A program made the translations under genes and the position numbers. The notes below the pieces were generated by a model that was given only the letters and a program-made list of their open reading frames with translations, did no database searches and had not been told where the DNA came from. DNA of 64,000 nt, taken from contig NC_044018.1 in NCBI RefSeq assembly GCF_900496995.4, forward strand, positions 10,192,501 to 10,256,500. Reading direction: 5' to 3'. Origin of the DNA: Aquila chrysaetos chrysaetos (lineage: Eukaryota; Chordata; Aves; Accipitriformes; Accipitridae). Position 1 is the first letter of the stretch. The number at the start of each line of letters is the position of its first letter. Shown here one piece after another: positions 38,145-51,300 of this stretch.

Positions 38145-40049
38145 AATTCTCCTTTAACGTCAAGCTTCCAAAAAGGTACTTAGAAACATGCAATAACTGA
38201 TACTGTGCGTTTGGGCATTTTGGTTTTTGTTTTTTTCCAAATCTTTGTACTCCAGTAAAAATAATGTTGTTTTAAGATCAGTCATTTTATTAAGGTTTAA
38301 AAACCCTCAGAGACACTTTTTACCTGTAAGTGAGGGATGAAGCATGTGTGATATGTTACCTAGAGTGGAACGCTTCCCTACTCTGCCCATATATCATCAG
38401 TGGTGTGAGCCATGGCATCAGCTCCTATGCGCGTGTCTGTGCTGGAGGTGGCTTTGGGTGCCTGGTGCACTGCTGCTCTGGGGCAAGTAGTTCTGGAAGT
38501 CCCGGACTGAGGGAATGCCTCTTGGGAGAGCAATGAACTTACTGTGTGTTACCTGAAGAGTAAAAGGGTTGAAGTAAAAGAAGACAAAATTACAATGCCC
38601 ACTATAGAAAGGCAAGAAGTGGAATAAACCTAGTTTTTTATCTCCACGCACCATTTCCACAAGTACTAATTTGATTACAGCTCTGATTCTTCTTCTCTGT
38701 TACTATCAATACTTATACAACTCAGCCTCTGTTAGTACAATCAGAATGATATAAAGGAGTTTACATGATTTTAGTGAGGTTTTGGTTTTTTTCCTCTCTT
38801 ATACCCTTTCAGTAATACGTTTGTGTTATTTTGGAATGTCTTTGTCCTAAAAAGTGAATGCCTTTTTACGCAACACTGCTCTTGCCGCCTTTTGCTGTTG
38901 ATGATATCCAAACTAAGAATTGCCTAGTATGTGAGTGAAAGACATGTAACTGAGCAATCATAACCATGACAGTGGGCTTTTCTGGTGTCTAAATAAGAAG
39001 AAGAAATCAGTGGGACTACTCTGCAAAATTAATAAATAAATAGAGAGAAATTTTATGTTTTTATGTCTGTGTGGAATTTTTATGCATCCTATGGGAATTG
39101 GGGAAAAAAGTCTGCTTTGTCTTCATACGGATTTACTCTCCAACTTAAGTCACTACTGATATCCAAAAGAGAAGGAAAAAAAGGAGGAATAGAGATTAGA
39201 GTTTTGTTTGGAAATCCTGAAATTCCTACCAGATATGTATTTATCTTTGGGACAGTATTCCAGTTTCCACTTCAGCAGTGGTACCTGACTCTTGATGTTC
39301 TCACTGTTAAACAATAGATTTAGGGCAAGGTGGTCTGCTCTCTCAGGGCAAGCTGGATTTGTTCAGGCACCAGCCTCTTCTGGGAAGTTCTCTCTAAATC
39401 TGGTGGGATGCAGGAGGTAGGACAGATTCTCCCCTGGTTCTAGAGCACAACAGTTGAAAAGGAAAGAGCTTCTCAAGCAGCAGGGAAGAGGACAGAGAGG
39501 ATATGAAGTTGCAAGCAGAAAAAGTTAATTTAATCCAATGAGTTTAAAATTAAATCATCCTCTCTTTTAGGGTCAGTACAGACCTTTGTATTGTCAGGAT
39601 ACCATGTACCAATTTTGAAGTGGTAACACCGAGGTATTTGGATGGCAGACATCTGGATCAAGTGATATACGCTGTAGTCTTTGTGATATTTTTATAAGAT
39701 CTGGGGGTTTCTTTGCACAATTTTCGCATATCGGTAACTTGATGGGATAGATAAGCAAGCTGGTTGACCTCTGATGGAGAAGGAGATTTTCTCTTGTGTT
39801 GGGCTTTAGTTTTAGGTTCTGCAATTTTAAAGTAATTCTGTAAAATGCTTCTCATGGGTGCCACTGATCAATGGAATTAAACCAGTTCAATAGTGTAGCC
39901 CCTGAAATGGGGAAAATAAAAATTGGAAATGTACTACAGAAAATAAATTAACAAATTGCTGTATAATGTTGTTTAGTTTGCTTTGAAGCAGATTGCTTGC
40001 TGTTGGAAGGTTAATATTGACTGTGCTTGTATGTTTTGTTTTTTGGCAG

Positions 40050-40184
40050 GTAACCCTGGACTGGCAGGTTATTACAGGACCTTTATACAGGCCTTATATT
40101 GTGGACTAAATCAGCAGTATCCTGTTTGGGTTGTGAGCCATGCCGGACATTGTAAGCCTCCTAGTGGTATGGAAATGATAGAAG
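40050..40184 (+). CDS. LDAH: LDAH coding exon 3
   Basis: The exon encodes residues 65-109 plus the first base of 110. It completes PGNPG, then reads LAGYYRTFIQALYCGL, QQYPVWVVSHAGH and KPPSGMEMIE. GNPG.. Y...F..AL and PVW..SHAGH are hallmarks of the LDAH family (strand, helix and following loop of the hydrolase core). The acceptor is ttttttggcag|G and the donor is AAG|gtacaa. Both ends are phase 1, and the length of 135 is a multiple of three, so exon skipping would preserve the frame but remove the loop next to the active site. Read-through of the donor stays open to 40315, which has no meaning for the spliced product. Confidence 0.96.
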
Positions 40185-41534
40185 GTACAATACTGCAACT
40201 TGTACATACAAATATTTGTAACCTCCCCAGTTCCTCCAGCAGACTTGTGCCTACTAAAAACAGCATGATGTGTTTTCTAAATGTCTCCATTATATTTCCG
40301 CAGAGCAGTTACTGAGGAAAAGGGTATTTTTAGGTGAATTAGATTTGCCAGTCAAATAAATGCTATTAAGAGAATTTGCTGATTGCAGTCTTTAGAGACA
40401 AGTTATAGAGAAGAAGATCTAGAATGTGGTTATGTTAAGAGGAGTAGATTAGAAAAGTACATATTTTAATGAAATGTCCACTTCAGAGATTGAGTACTTG
40501 AAGAGAGACTTAATTATCTCTGAATTTAAAAACAGTTGTATTAAATTAGTGAATTTCCAGGAAGCAAGTAAATCTTTCTGAGACTGGGGTATGGGGCGTT
40601 TGCAGGGTCAAGGTTGCTTGTTTATCTGTTAAAAGTCTTTTAATATGCAAATTGCCAGCAAGACATGGTAGCCAACTTGAAGTGGATATTGTTAATGTAC
40701 AGCATTGTAAGATGGGGGAGCCAATAGCAAATCCTGTCCTGAAAGCTGCTTAGTGTCAGAAGACCTCTGGACTTGGTCAAGCTGCAGTGATGTAGCGGTA
40801 AATCAGTATGATTCCTTAGGACCACAAGGTTCAGCAATGTGAAGCAACCTGAAAATTTTGAAGAAGAAACTGTTTTAGCTGTTTAGCATAACTTTCTCTC
40901 ACTAACCTTTGCACCTGAGCTTTTAAGGCTTTTTATTGGTTTTTCATGTCAAGTTTGAAACTGAAACAGGAAACCTGTATTTCTTTGGTAAAATTCCTGC
41001 CAGTCATTGTGTTCAAGTGTCAAACTACCAAATGCTAGCACTTTTTCCTGATAGGTGAGAAATCCCTAGGTTTATAATTTCTGGTATAATGTTAACCATG
41101 GGATCCAGGTAGAACTCTGGCAACTGAATGGAGCTGAGTCTATTGCAGAGAACATTTGCAGGTCTCATAACCTGCCCTGGGGTCATGTCTGTGTGTAGTT
41201 AGTGAGAAGAGCCTTTGATGGTGAGAGATGTGTTCAGTCACTTGAGATGGCTGAGCTAGTTGAAATGGAGAGGTTTTTAGATGGAGCGAGCAGGTATGTT
41301 GTACAACTGTCCCACTTCCACTGTGACAGTCCCTGTGCTGCTAAGGACAGTGTAAATCTGGGGGAAGGAGAGCATCCAGTAGGAAAAAGGGAGCTGTTAT
41401 CTAAGTTGAAACCAAACCTCCAACTGACTTCATTGTGTCCTTTTGCGCTGACAATGCTCCTGTGAGAGAGGGGATTTTCAGGAATGTGGCAGCTTGTTAG
41501 GATGGACAGGTCAGAAATGAAGTACCATAAGGAC

Positions 41535-42310
41535 TGGCGCTGTGTCAAGTTTTATTCAATATATTCACCTGCAACCTGCAGAATGAGAGTAAACAGTGAA
41601 ATTTCTCAGTTTGTGGATGGTACTTCATAGCATTTAATTAGTGGGAAGATAGTAGATGTCAGGCAACTACAGAAACATCTTAAAAAATGTAATTAGTGGG
41701 CAAAAAGATGGTAGACAAGTGTCAAGGTAGATAAATATGAGTTAATGCATCTGACGAAAAAGATCTCCTTTAGCTGTGCCTGGGCGATCCTGAGCTTGGA
41801 ATTCTTTTGTAAAACTCAGGAAAGATACTGGCGTTGTCAGCGACAGTTCTCTAATACCATCTCTCATTGCACAGCAGCAGACAGAATTTAAGTCAACAAA
41901 ACGTTGGACATAACCAGTGTTACAGACAAGGCAGGAGGCATTGTTTTATTACTATATATAACCATAGTGGACCTGCATCTTGAGTATTAGTGTGCAGTTC
42001 TGTTGGGCATCTCAAAGACAGCATGTCAAGTGAAGCTGGTGAGTGTATGGGGAAAGGCAACTAAAACAACAGTGAGGAAGCAGCTTCCTTGTTATGAGAG
42101 ATTAAATGGTTCTTTGGTTTGGGGAGCAGAATGCTTCTCAGGAGCACGACTAAAGTTTCCAAAATCATGACAGTAAATAAGGTAAATGCAAGATAAAATA
42201 CACCAGATTCAGTAATGGAACTAATGGTCACTTAATAGTACTAGCTGGTTTAAAACAGATAAAAGAAAGTATTTATTTATGCAACAGGTAAAAGATTTAG
42301 GGAACTAGTA
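41535..42310 (+). mobile_element. Old CR1-type LINE relic, sense orientation
   Basis: The left part decodes to a worn reverse-transcriptase stretch (LFNIFTCNLQN.., then a remnant of the FADDT box as 'tcagtttgtggatggtact' near 41608). It is followed by 3' CR1 landmarks: 'tatgagttaatgcatctgac' near 41736, 'gagtattagtgtgcagttct' near 41982, 'gagagattaaatggttcttt' near 42097, and 'agaaagtatttatttatgca' near 42264. The catalytic Asp pair is damaged, so it is inactive. It is opposite in orientation to the copies at 3060-4770, 13930-16925 and 54472-54830. The ends are approximate. Confidence 0.7.
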
Positions 42311-43816
42311 GCTGAAGCACTGTACTGTGGGCAAATTGTATTAGCAGACTTAAAGTGATAAAACAACCTAATGGGCAACTAGTCCGTAAACAGCTGCTGA
42401 AAGAGCCAGGTTCTTTGTTGTGCAGGTGTGCTGCCATGCTTGCTTTGGACACTGACCACCTCCACAGTTCTGTGCTGCTCCTGGTCCCAATGCCATCTTG
42501 TGGCAGGGTTGTGAGCCTGAGAGATTCACCGCAAAGGAAAGGGATGCAGAAAGTGGCCAGGCTTGGTTTCTCTCACTAAATAGCATCTACTCTTGCCACA
42601 GCTAAGCTTGGGGGTCTTGCTTGCCAGACCCATTAAGGTGTTTTGTGTATTCTCAATATCATGTACCAGGATCTGTACTTAGTGGTGCACTTACTGTAGC
42701 ACCATGGAGCTAAGAAAAGCATAGAAAGCCACTGATGGATAGTTTAAAAAATAATGAAAAGACATTTATGAGATGGTTTTCATTTTTTATTTTATTAGGA
42801 GCACAGGAGCAGGAAGCTCACGTCCTGTCATTAGTATACATTTAGACAGTATTCCAGAATATTCCGTAAGGAGTCTTTTTCAAGCTAGTCATCTAAGGGA
42901 ACCCTGAAAAGCTTAGTGAACTTTGGAAATAATTATGTTAGTACAGTTGCCATGGGTGATATGCTGTGCTTTACAGTAGTTTTGAATGTAACAAAAGGAA
43001 TATGGTTTATTTTATACAAACTCAAGGGAAGGCACAGAGTGTCTAGAAGGCCTTATATTTTGCCATTTTATGACAATGTAGCTTGCCTGCAGTGAGAGAA
43101 GAGATTTGGGGTAATTCTCTCTCATCCTTATGACACAAAAGAAATGAAAAGCAACTTTTGGATATTAGAAGATAGCTATCCCTATCTTTTACTTATTTAT
43201 TGCCAAAAATGTAACTTTCATGAATTGAGTATAAAGGTGCGATCAAAACCACTAAACTAAAAATTTAGCGTCTTTGTAGTTTCCCAGGTGACTGAAAGGA
43301 ATAGGGAGTCATGGACTCATTGCTCATGTTCTGCTCCTGCATCCCACAGGAGTTCTTAATTGACATTTTGTGACACTATATCAAAAATCCCAGAACCCCA
43401 AGAACCAACAGAAGCACATGCATAGGGACAGATAATTCTGTTCTCTGCAGCTCTTTGTTGCTTTCCAGGTTCTGGATTTCTCAGGCAAAGTTCCCGTAAC
43501 AAGGACCGCTATATAGGGTTGTGAAAACCACAGCAGTTATTAATATGCTGCATAAAACCAGAAGGTGATATTTTGGCAAAGAACCAGACACAAAACTGTT
43601 ATTGTAAAAATTCCATGTATTCCTTCATGCTTCTTATGGGCATTTCATAATGCTTTATTTAAAATAGCCTCATGCAAATCCTCTGAGAGTGTTCAGTATC
43701 TCTTGATAAGAAGGATGGGGGGCATAAATTGACAAAGACAATGTTTGAATCTCTGACACCATTGATTCCTGAAGTTTTTCAGATTAGAATCTAGCAAAAC
43801 AAAAATGGAAAAAAAA

Positions 43817-43827
43817 GGGGGGGGGGG
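43817..43827 (+). repeat. A-run followed by G11 tract
   Basis: A run of A (43809-43816) leads into eleven G residues. It is simple sequence, similar in style to the T10-G19 tract at 18886. Confidence 0.85.
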
Positions 43828-43875
43828 AGAGGAGAAGCTACTAGGAAAGCAGAATTTGTACTGATGTATTTAGAA

Positions 43876-44060
43876 CAGTGATCTACAAACTTTTTGATCA
43901 TGCACTAGTATCAGTAAAGCATTTCAATCAGTAAAAGATTTTTTTGAGCACGCACCCCCAATATATTTTTTTAAATATAAATTATATACATGTACTACTG
44001 CATTTATAATATTTTCTTCCAGCACCCCATTGTGCATGCCCCCCACTTTGGAGACCGCTG
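43876..44060. mobile_element. hAT-type non-autonomous DNA transposon (MITE), 185 bp
   Basis: The left end, CAGTGATCTACAAACTTTTT, and the inverted right end, CAGCGGTCTCCAAAGTGGGG, match at 12 of the first 16 positions and begin with CAG, as hAT ends do. The element is flanked by ATTTAGAA (43868-43875) and ATTTAGAG (44061-44068), an 8-bp direct repeat with one mismatch, which is the target-site size of hAT elements. The interior is AT-rich, with 'gcacccccaatat' and 'gcaccccattgtgcatgccc' segments, and has no transposase. It could have been mobilised only in trans. The mutated ends and target site show that it is old. Confidence 0.78.
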
Positions 44061-47000
44061 ATTTAGAGTGTGCAAGCGTTTAAATAATACACTTAACATA
44101 TAAATGATGCTGCCAGTAAAGTAAGAAAGGGTTTAAAATGAAGCAAATTGTGTTGGAATAATGTGCCTGGTTATATTTAGATCAAATAGTCTTTCTAAGA
44201 CTTTCAAAATCTAACGCAAGTTTTCCATCAGTGGCCATCAATCACAGACTACTGCCTAATTTACTGGAGGCATGTCACATAGCGATTTGAAAACCGAACA
44301 AAGCTACACCCTTCATTTTTACTTCTGTATGATATCCTTCTTTTCAGAGAGCTCTTGCAAGCTATGGTCCACAGAGACACACAACATTAATTGAACATTT
44401 CATTGCTGAAATTCTGCTCCTAGCAATCAATGCACTGCGCAAAAAGATTTGAAACCAATTTTTTCTCAGTAAGTGCAATAAAAAAGTTATGCCTCAATTT
44501 CAACTTGTCCTCCTCAGCTTTTACAAAAGGAGTTGTTTTGAACACTTCTGTGACTGTAAAACAGGCCAACATCAATCCATAGGTGTAGGCAAAATTACAA
44601 AAAGAGCAGCAATTTTCTAGCTCTCTCTTGTTTAAAACTGGCATAATCTGTATTGCTTTATAAATGTTCATATAATCTTAAAAGTGTTACGTTTTTTCAT
44701 TGCCTGATATTGAGACCTTGACTCATAGTTTTGCTAATGTTTAAGATATTCGTGCCTCTTGAACAGATGCTACCTAGGAACAAGTTCTTTTATAATACCA
44801 AAACTCCTGCCTAGTTACTTACTCCAGTTGTTTACCACGCCAAATGTATTATGTTTGTATTGTAAGTCTTTTTAAGGTGCAGGTATTTGCACATCATTTG
44901 GTTAATTTCTACCTTATAAAGACACGTTTATAAGAAAGAAAATATGTATACAAATAGATCATAATTAAGATATGGCAAACTTTTCCTTAAAAGTAAAAAA
45001 AATAGGCAGGTATACCCACAGTTGATTTACTTTTTTAAGTTCTGGAGCTTCTTTTCATGTGTCACTCCATTGAAGAATTTGCATTACACCTCTTTTGAGA
45101 TTTCTGAGCTGGTAAGATATTCTGCTACATCCAACCAAGTAACGTATTAGATGTTGTGAGGGTTTATTTAAACTGCAAGTTATTGTTTCCTATATGAATG
45201 TGTTAGAAGTACACTATAGCTCAGTGTCAACACTGTCAACACAGAGGCTACTGCCTGAATGCTAGTATCAGTACGTTAGTATTTTCCTAGGGATTAAATG
45301 GGTGGTCTTTTGTCTTAGTTTCAAGACTAAAGGCAGGTCATATTTTCATGGTGTATAGCCATCAATGAATGTTTCGTTTTATCGGTAGTGAAATCAGAAG
45401 AAAACAAATTGTGTTGAATTACTCTCTTTTAAACGTATGATTTCCCTTAAACAGGAACAGAGAACAGTTTAAGGAAAGAATGAAGAAATACTTTGATGCT
45501 TTTTAAAGAAATTAAATCACTAAACAATGTTACTCGTAAATACTTTGTAAACTTCTTGATTTAAAAAAAAAAAGGGGTAAAACTGAAAATTAAGATAAAA
45601 AATACTCCATATTTATTCACACAAATTATTCTGTCAAAGTGCTGGTATAGCTACTCAGCTTGTGAGGGTGGGCATTACAATACGTTATGAATTGTGGAGA
45701 CTGAAGCTCTGAACTTTATATTACAAAATCCAGTTGAATAGAAATGCTTGAGTGCTGCGGAAGGACTAAAGATGCATGTTTAGGAGTAGATCCTCTGGTG
45801 ACAATGAATCGTAGCCAGCTGGAAGCTTTTCAACAGCCTTCCAACTTCATTTGATAGGAAACAAACTGCTAGTTAAAAATAACACATATCAATGAACAAA
45901 TCCTGAAATTATTCATTGCTAATTTTGTACACATTGCTAATTCAAGTGCTGTGTTATGAATATCTCACTTTAAGGACTAAAAGACTCACTCTCGCCCAAA
46001 ATTTCTTTAAAAGCTGTGGAAAATTGGAGGTTAGATAGGAAACCCTTGACACTCAGTCTCTCTAACACATCCCTCACCCCCCCTTTTCTAGCACTCTGGT
46101 TGGCTTTTGCCAGTAAAGGCTGTATAGAAAGCAGGTGTACATACATAGCCATGTCTTAAAATGGTCTAATTCTATGGACATCTGCTGTGGTTTGATAAGA
46201 AATAAGAAATACAGTGTCTCAGACAGAAATTAGAATGGAAGAACAAAGGTTGGTTTTGTTTTTCCTTAGGACCACCAAGATAGGGTTTTTTTGTAGCGAA
46301 GTAAGACTGAGAAATAATGAAAAATGAAGTCAGAAGTAAATTATTTATTGATTTTTGGTGGTATTCTGTGTATCCAAGTGCTATAGAAATATGGAATAGT
46401 GTGATTCATATCTTAATTGATTAAAGAGGCACAACTGATGCACTAAAATATCATATACCTAATAAATGGGTAGTCATCAGTCATGTCTTAATGATACAAT
46501 ATTTGGTCACATGATAAATTATATTAAAGATAAATCTCTAGAACTTTCTAAACTGTACAGATGAGTATTGAGCTATACACAATCGCAATACAAATACTTT
46601 TTATTGTTTTAGCAAGTCGTGTTTATCCTTTGGAACAGATTGTCTACTAAACTTTCTGTTGTTTTGTTTCTGAATCAGTATTAGGTAGCTTCTGAATGAC
46701 AGGGAAGTTTGAGTGGCATTCTTAATAGCCAAGTTACAACATAAAATTCTAGTTTGACCTTTTATGTCCCATGGACTGTAGAAGATAATAGTGTGTCCTT
46801 AAAATCTGTTAAACTATCCTTAGTTCATTTTCCATGATAAAAAGAGGCAGGTAAGGATTGATTTGCAGTCCACCGAAAGAATGTTTCTGTTGCTTTCTCT
46901 TTATGCAGGGAGAGTAGTGCCTTCAGACCATTTTGAAAACGAATTATATCCTTAAGAAGCAATATGGGGAAAGAGCATGGAAGGTGGTGGAGGGATAATA

Positions 47001-47534
47001 AATTATCTGTGAAGATATTGACTATGTGATCCCAAAATATTAATGTATCATCAGTGTGAAGTTTTGAAGTGAAATGGAAGTTTTGTATCAAAAAAAAAAA
47101 AATTGTAGTGTTACAGGAAATTTTGGAAGCCATGTGCAGCTTGAATTTATTTGATATATTGCTTCTTAGCTGTTGTTACAATTCATCTGAATAGAGTTTG
47201 CTTTTCCAGCCCTCTGACTTCTGATGAAACTGCAGAACTGACTGTTAGTGAGATTCTGCCTCTAGCTAAAAGGATATAAAGCTACAAAAAAAAAAAAAGA
47301 CTGAAATAATTTGGGTAAAACTGAATTTACACTTCAGCAAGTTAATCATCTCATTGATTGCTAGACAGTTGTCCACCAAATGACAGATAAAAGTGTGGGC
47401 ATGATTAGCAGATATGAGCCTTAAGTTTCTACCATCATGATATGCTGTGCTGGCAGGAAAAAAACTAAAATAGTAGCCTGAGCAACACAAGGAACATGGT
47501 GTTCTATAATAAGAGGGTTGCGAGTTATTTAGGA

Positions 47535-47640
47535 CAGTGATTCCCAAACTTTGGTCTGTGGGCCACTGGTGGTTCCCAGGACACTTGCTTGTGGTCCAAG
47601 AAGAGCTGGCTGATCAGATGTAGTTGGCTCTCTCACCAGT
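47535..47640 (+). mobile_element. Candidate repeat end (hAT-like CAGTGATTCCCAAAC)
   Basis: The segment begins CAGTGATTCCCAAACTTTGG, then 'tctgtgggccactggtggtt', and later 'cttgtggtccaagaagagct'. It looks like the start of a widespread sauropsid repeat with a hAT-style terminus. I could not find a matching inverted right end or target-site duplication, so it is either a partial copy or a different repeat class. Confidence 0.4.
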
Positions 47641-48314
47641 TTCCACTTGCTAAGTGGAATTAATGGTAGCTAAGAATACTTTTCCAATAACGCTTTTTTT
47701 GTGTAACCATTTGCTGCGGTGGCCTTAGAGATGATGGCCACCATGAATGTGTGGTGATGGTGGGGAGTGGGATTGTGGTCTGCACTGCTGCAAACAGGAG
47801 AGGAGATCGTGAAAGCTAGGTATTCCGAGAACTGGGCTCCGAAAAACAGGGACTCATCCTTGGCTAACAGCCTTTGTCCTTGTTGTTGTGTATAACCCCA
47901 AAGGAAAGAAGTTACACAGGCACAGGGAGTCAGTATGCATTTGGTAATTTATCTAGCTTGTGACTCTCATTTATTTTAAGTAGTACGGATGTTTCTAATG
48001 ATTGCTGATGTTGGAGAATAGCTACACTGCTGAATCAGGTGAATCAGAGCTACTAGCAATCTGTTCAGTCAGTACAAAAACACTTCAGAATTAGTGTCTG
48101 TAGTGCTTAGAAGGTTTTTGACCAGCGAATCCTTATCTGGGCTTCAGCACTGTTTGGTTAGTAGCAATGGTAGGTATCTGGCCCCATTGAGGTACACAGT
48201 GATAGCTGTGTTTAAAAGGCATTTACGTCTTGTATCACACAAGTAAAGGGAGAAAAGCAGTAGAAGGGCAGCTGAGCTGCATCACACATGCATACTTTAA
48301 GCTTATACATACAC

Positions 48315-48350
48315 ACATTTAATTCACATTACAGACATTTAATTCACATT
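48315..48350. repeat. Short tandem repeat, 20-bp period
   Basis: ACATTTAATTCACATT occurs at 48315-48330 and again at 48335-48350, separated by ACAG. Two copies only. Confidence 0.9.
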
Positions 48351-51300
48351 AATTTCTATTTCAACAATATTTTCTGCTTCCTAGGAGTATCAATTAAAAT
48401 ATCTGAGAATCATTGAAAGATGGGTTATCTTTAATATAAGTTCTTTCGAGATTCAGTCAATTATGTTTAAATATTACAGATCTAGAGATCTCTGTAGTCA
48501 TGTTTGTGTCCCAGAGCACATAGGGACGCAAATAAAATTCTGCTTAATTTTAGTGCAGAATTACGTGGCAAGATGTCTCCCAGTCCAATGGTATCATGCT
48601 GTAGATACATTAAAAAGAAGCAAGTTGTAAGCATGCCATCCAGGTAGAATTAAGTTAGTTTCATAACTAAGTGTTTCATACCTAAGTGTCATTTTTTTGA
48701 TGTATAGAGAGGAGAAGCTTCCTGTTTACAAAGCTGGTCTCAGCACTGATTAATCGCATTGAGCTCTTCACATGGTATTCGTCAACAGCAAGGGATCCTG
48801 CATCGGGGTGTACACAGAGGAACTGGTTGTTTTCACAGGATGGGACAGGAACTGTCAGCCTAGTGCTGTCCTGCTGCCCCTCCTGATACAGTAATTGCTG
48901 CTGCACAGAAAGTTATTCCTTCCTTGTCTTGGAAAAGGCAGCTTAAGGAAGTGTGTGTGCATATGTAAAAGTTATTATGAGGCATTTAAATGTTGAAGTT
49001 TTTGTCTTTGCCTCGTAAGATCTGCATTTTACTGTATGGTTTTAGTGCTAGGTGTCTATTTTAAGGAAACAAATGATCATTTTGTGTTATGAACCCACTG
49101 GAATGTTTTAAATCTAAATGTGTGAAAAGTAAGCAGCCGTAGGGATGCTGCAGTACTCCATTTACTTCTTTCCTTTGAGCCACATTCAGTTAATTATTCA
49201 TAGAGGTCCCGTAATCATGCCCATAATTATGCAAATAGATCCTTTGAGTGAAATCTTGGCATTTGGTGTTGACTTTATCAGTTCTGCTTCATTTTAAGCA
49301 TGCATTTAAAAATCTTGTTCCATTCAAAACCAAAACTAAGAAAATAAAATTTTGCCATATGTGAAGTATTTCCAAGTTCCTCTATTGTTTTCTTTTCTGG
49401 CCAACCAAAATGATAACAATTTTAACTGCTAATAGCATCATACCTTAACAGCCATGTATTTATTTGTAATGATCACTTAAACACTATTAAGCTGATTCTG
49501 GTACCACTTAATGCATAGCTCTATATTCCATTGACTTTGATGGAGTAGTGACCAATTTTTGTTGATGTTATTAAGATGACGACTTTACATTTCTTATAGC
49601 TATATGAAAAATAGGTTCTCTATATTCTCTTTCTTTCAAGGTTTTCCACTGGGTCTGTCAACATAGTATCTGTAGGCATATTATTTAAAAATGTTCATGA
49701 ATAACTTTCTAATCCATTCTAGTACTTTATTCAAATAATTCCCCCGTTAAAAGAACCAGACTTTTACATCCATATCTACAAATAAGGGTAATGTAATTCT
49801 TTTTTTAAAGATGTGTTTTAAAGTAACAACTTTTGAAACCTGATACAGTCTTCTGGATCCTTTTCCAGAAAACAAGACTTTAAAAAAAAAAAAAAAATTT
49901 GACATTCATCCATTGGAGAGTATAATGTCTTTACTGCATTCCAGGAAACTTTGGATGTAGGTTTTGAGATTGTTTATGGATCATTTTCCGCCTTTCACCC
50001 CATGACATAGGTATGTTCTCCAGCTGATACCATCACTTCTAATTAGATGCAGATGGCTGTTAGTGGGGGAAAAAAAAGTGTTCAAGAATGTGAACCCTAT
50101 GAAAAGGTAACATTTATATCTTTTCGTGTCTTGACTTTAGAAGGCATGTCACAGTTCACTGAGATGAGGAGTGCTGTGATGTTTCAGAGTAACTTGTTTA
50201 AATGTTTACCATACTATTGTAGTGAAAGTAAAAAAGTAAAATAATTTAATAAACAAAAAATTGAGATTATTCAGATTATTATCCCCAGGGAGAATGCGTA
50301 GGAATCTTTTAGTCCAAGTCAGTTTGAAAGATGTATTTGCATCTGCTAACAGAATGAAAACGAACTATCCCCATAACAGAGAATAATCCTTTCTGTCTGA
50401 AGGTATAACAGGTCTGGATTTGTTTTGATAGTTGAGTCAAAAAGTTTGTTCACTATATAGGTTAACTGTAGGAAGAAAGCTGATCAATACTTTCATTTAT
50501 TAATAAGAATTTCTACTTTATGATACAGACCTTTGATTTAATTTTGATACCCACAAAGCTTACAACAAACGCTGCAGATCTTGATGGGATCAGTCCATTG
50601 TTTAATGGCAGTTTTATTTTTAATTCACAGTGACCTACAGTTGTAAGACTGAGGAACCATAAGCAATGCACAACATAATTCCAGATTCTAAAAATAATCA
50701 GGTTTGGAACATGGAGTCTTTCTGTTTGCTTTGGTTTTAGGAGTTTCCCTTTCTTTAAGGAGCAATGTAGGCGTTTCAGGGAAATGCAGGAAACTGTAAG
50801 GCAGACTACTCAGGAAGAAGTAACTGCAAATGGCCTCATTCTTAGATAATGAGCTTCATTAATGAATTACTTTTACCTCCAGTGTATCTACTTAAATCTC
50901 TCAGCAAGATCCCAGGAGGGGCTGTGTGCTTTGAGAAATAATAAAGACCAAACGATACAGTCCTGTGGACTCAGGCTGAATGAGGGGGTCTCATTGCTGC
51001 TTGCGGGATGAAGGAGTTTTTCTTTTTTCCTCCTTTTGATACTGCATGGGACTATTCTTTTTCTTTAAGCTAGACATGTTCTTACCTTTCTAAACGTTGA
51101 ATTTTATGTTTTGTGCATTAATACATTTATTAAAATAACCTAATTTACTACAGCTGTCAAATTACTGGGGTGGTCAGGTGACTGCTTAGTTGCCAAATTA
51201 ATCTCTGTTGTGTTAAATGTTATAGCAGACTAGTACAAATCTCTGGGATTGCCATTGTAGTAACGTTTTTTTCAGAACAGAACTGTAGTTTTGAACATAT

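Larger units (their letters stand above)
21357..40049 (+). other. LDAH: LDAH intron 2 (18.7 kb)
   Basis: The intron runs from donor gtaagg to acceptor ttgttttttggcag. Contents: plain AT-rich sequence 21440-26400; T/G-rich low complexity 26561-26657; a sense CR1 3' end (26825-26998); unassigned DNA to 30530; an old SINE-like tail (30530-30640); a poly-A tract (34731-34749); a 17-bp tandem duplication (35094-35127); a poly-T tract (38122-38144); and unassigned sequence to the exon. Open frames such as 22077-22401, 29568-29828 and 38330-38536 show no domain or splice context and are not taken as genes. Confidence 0.85.
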
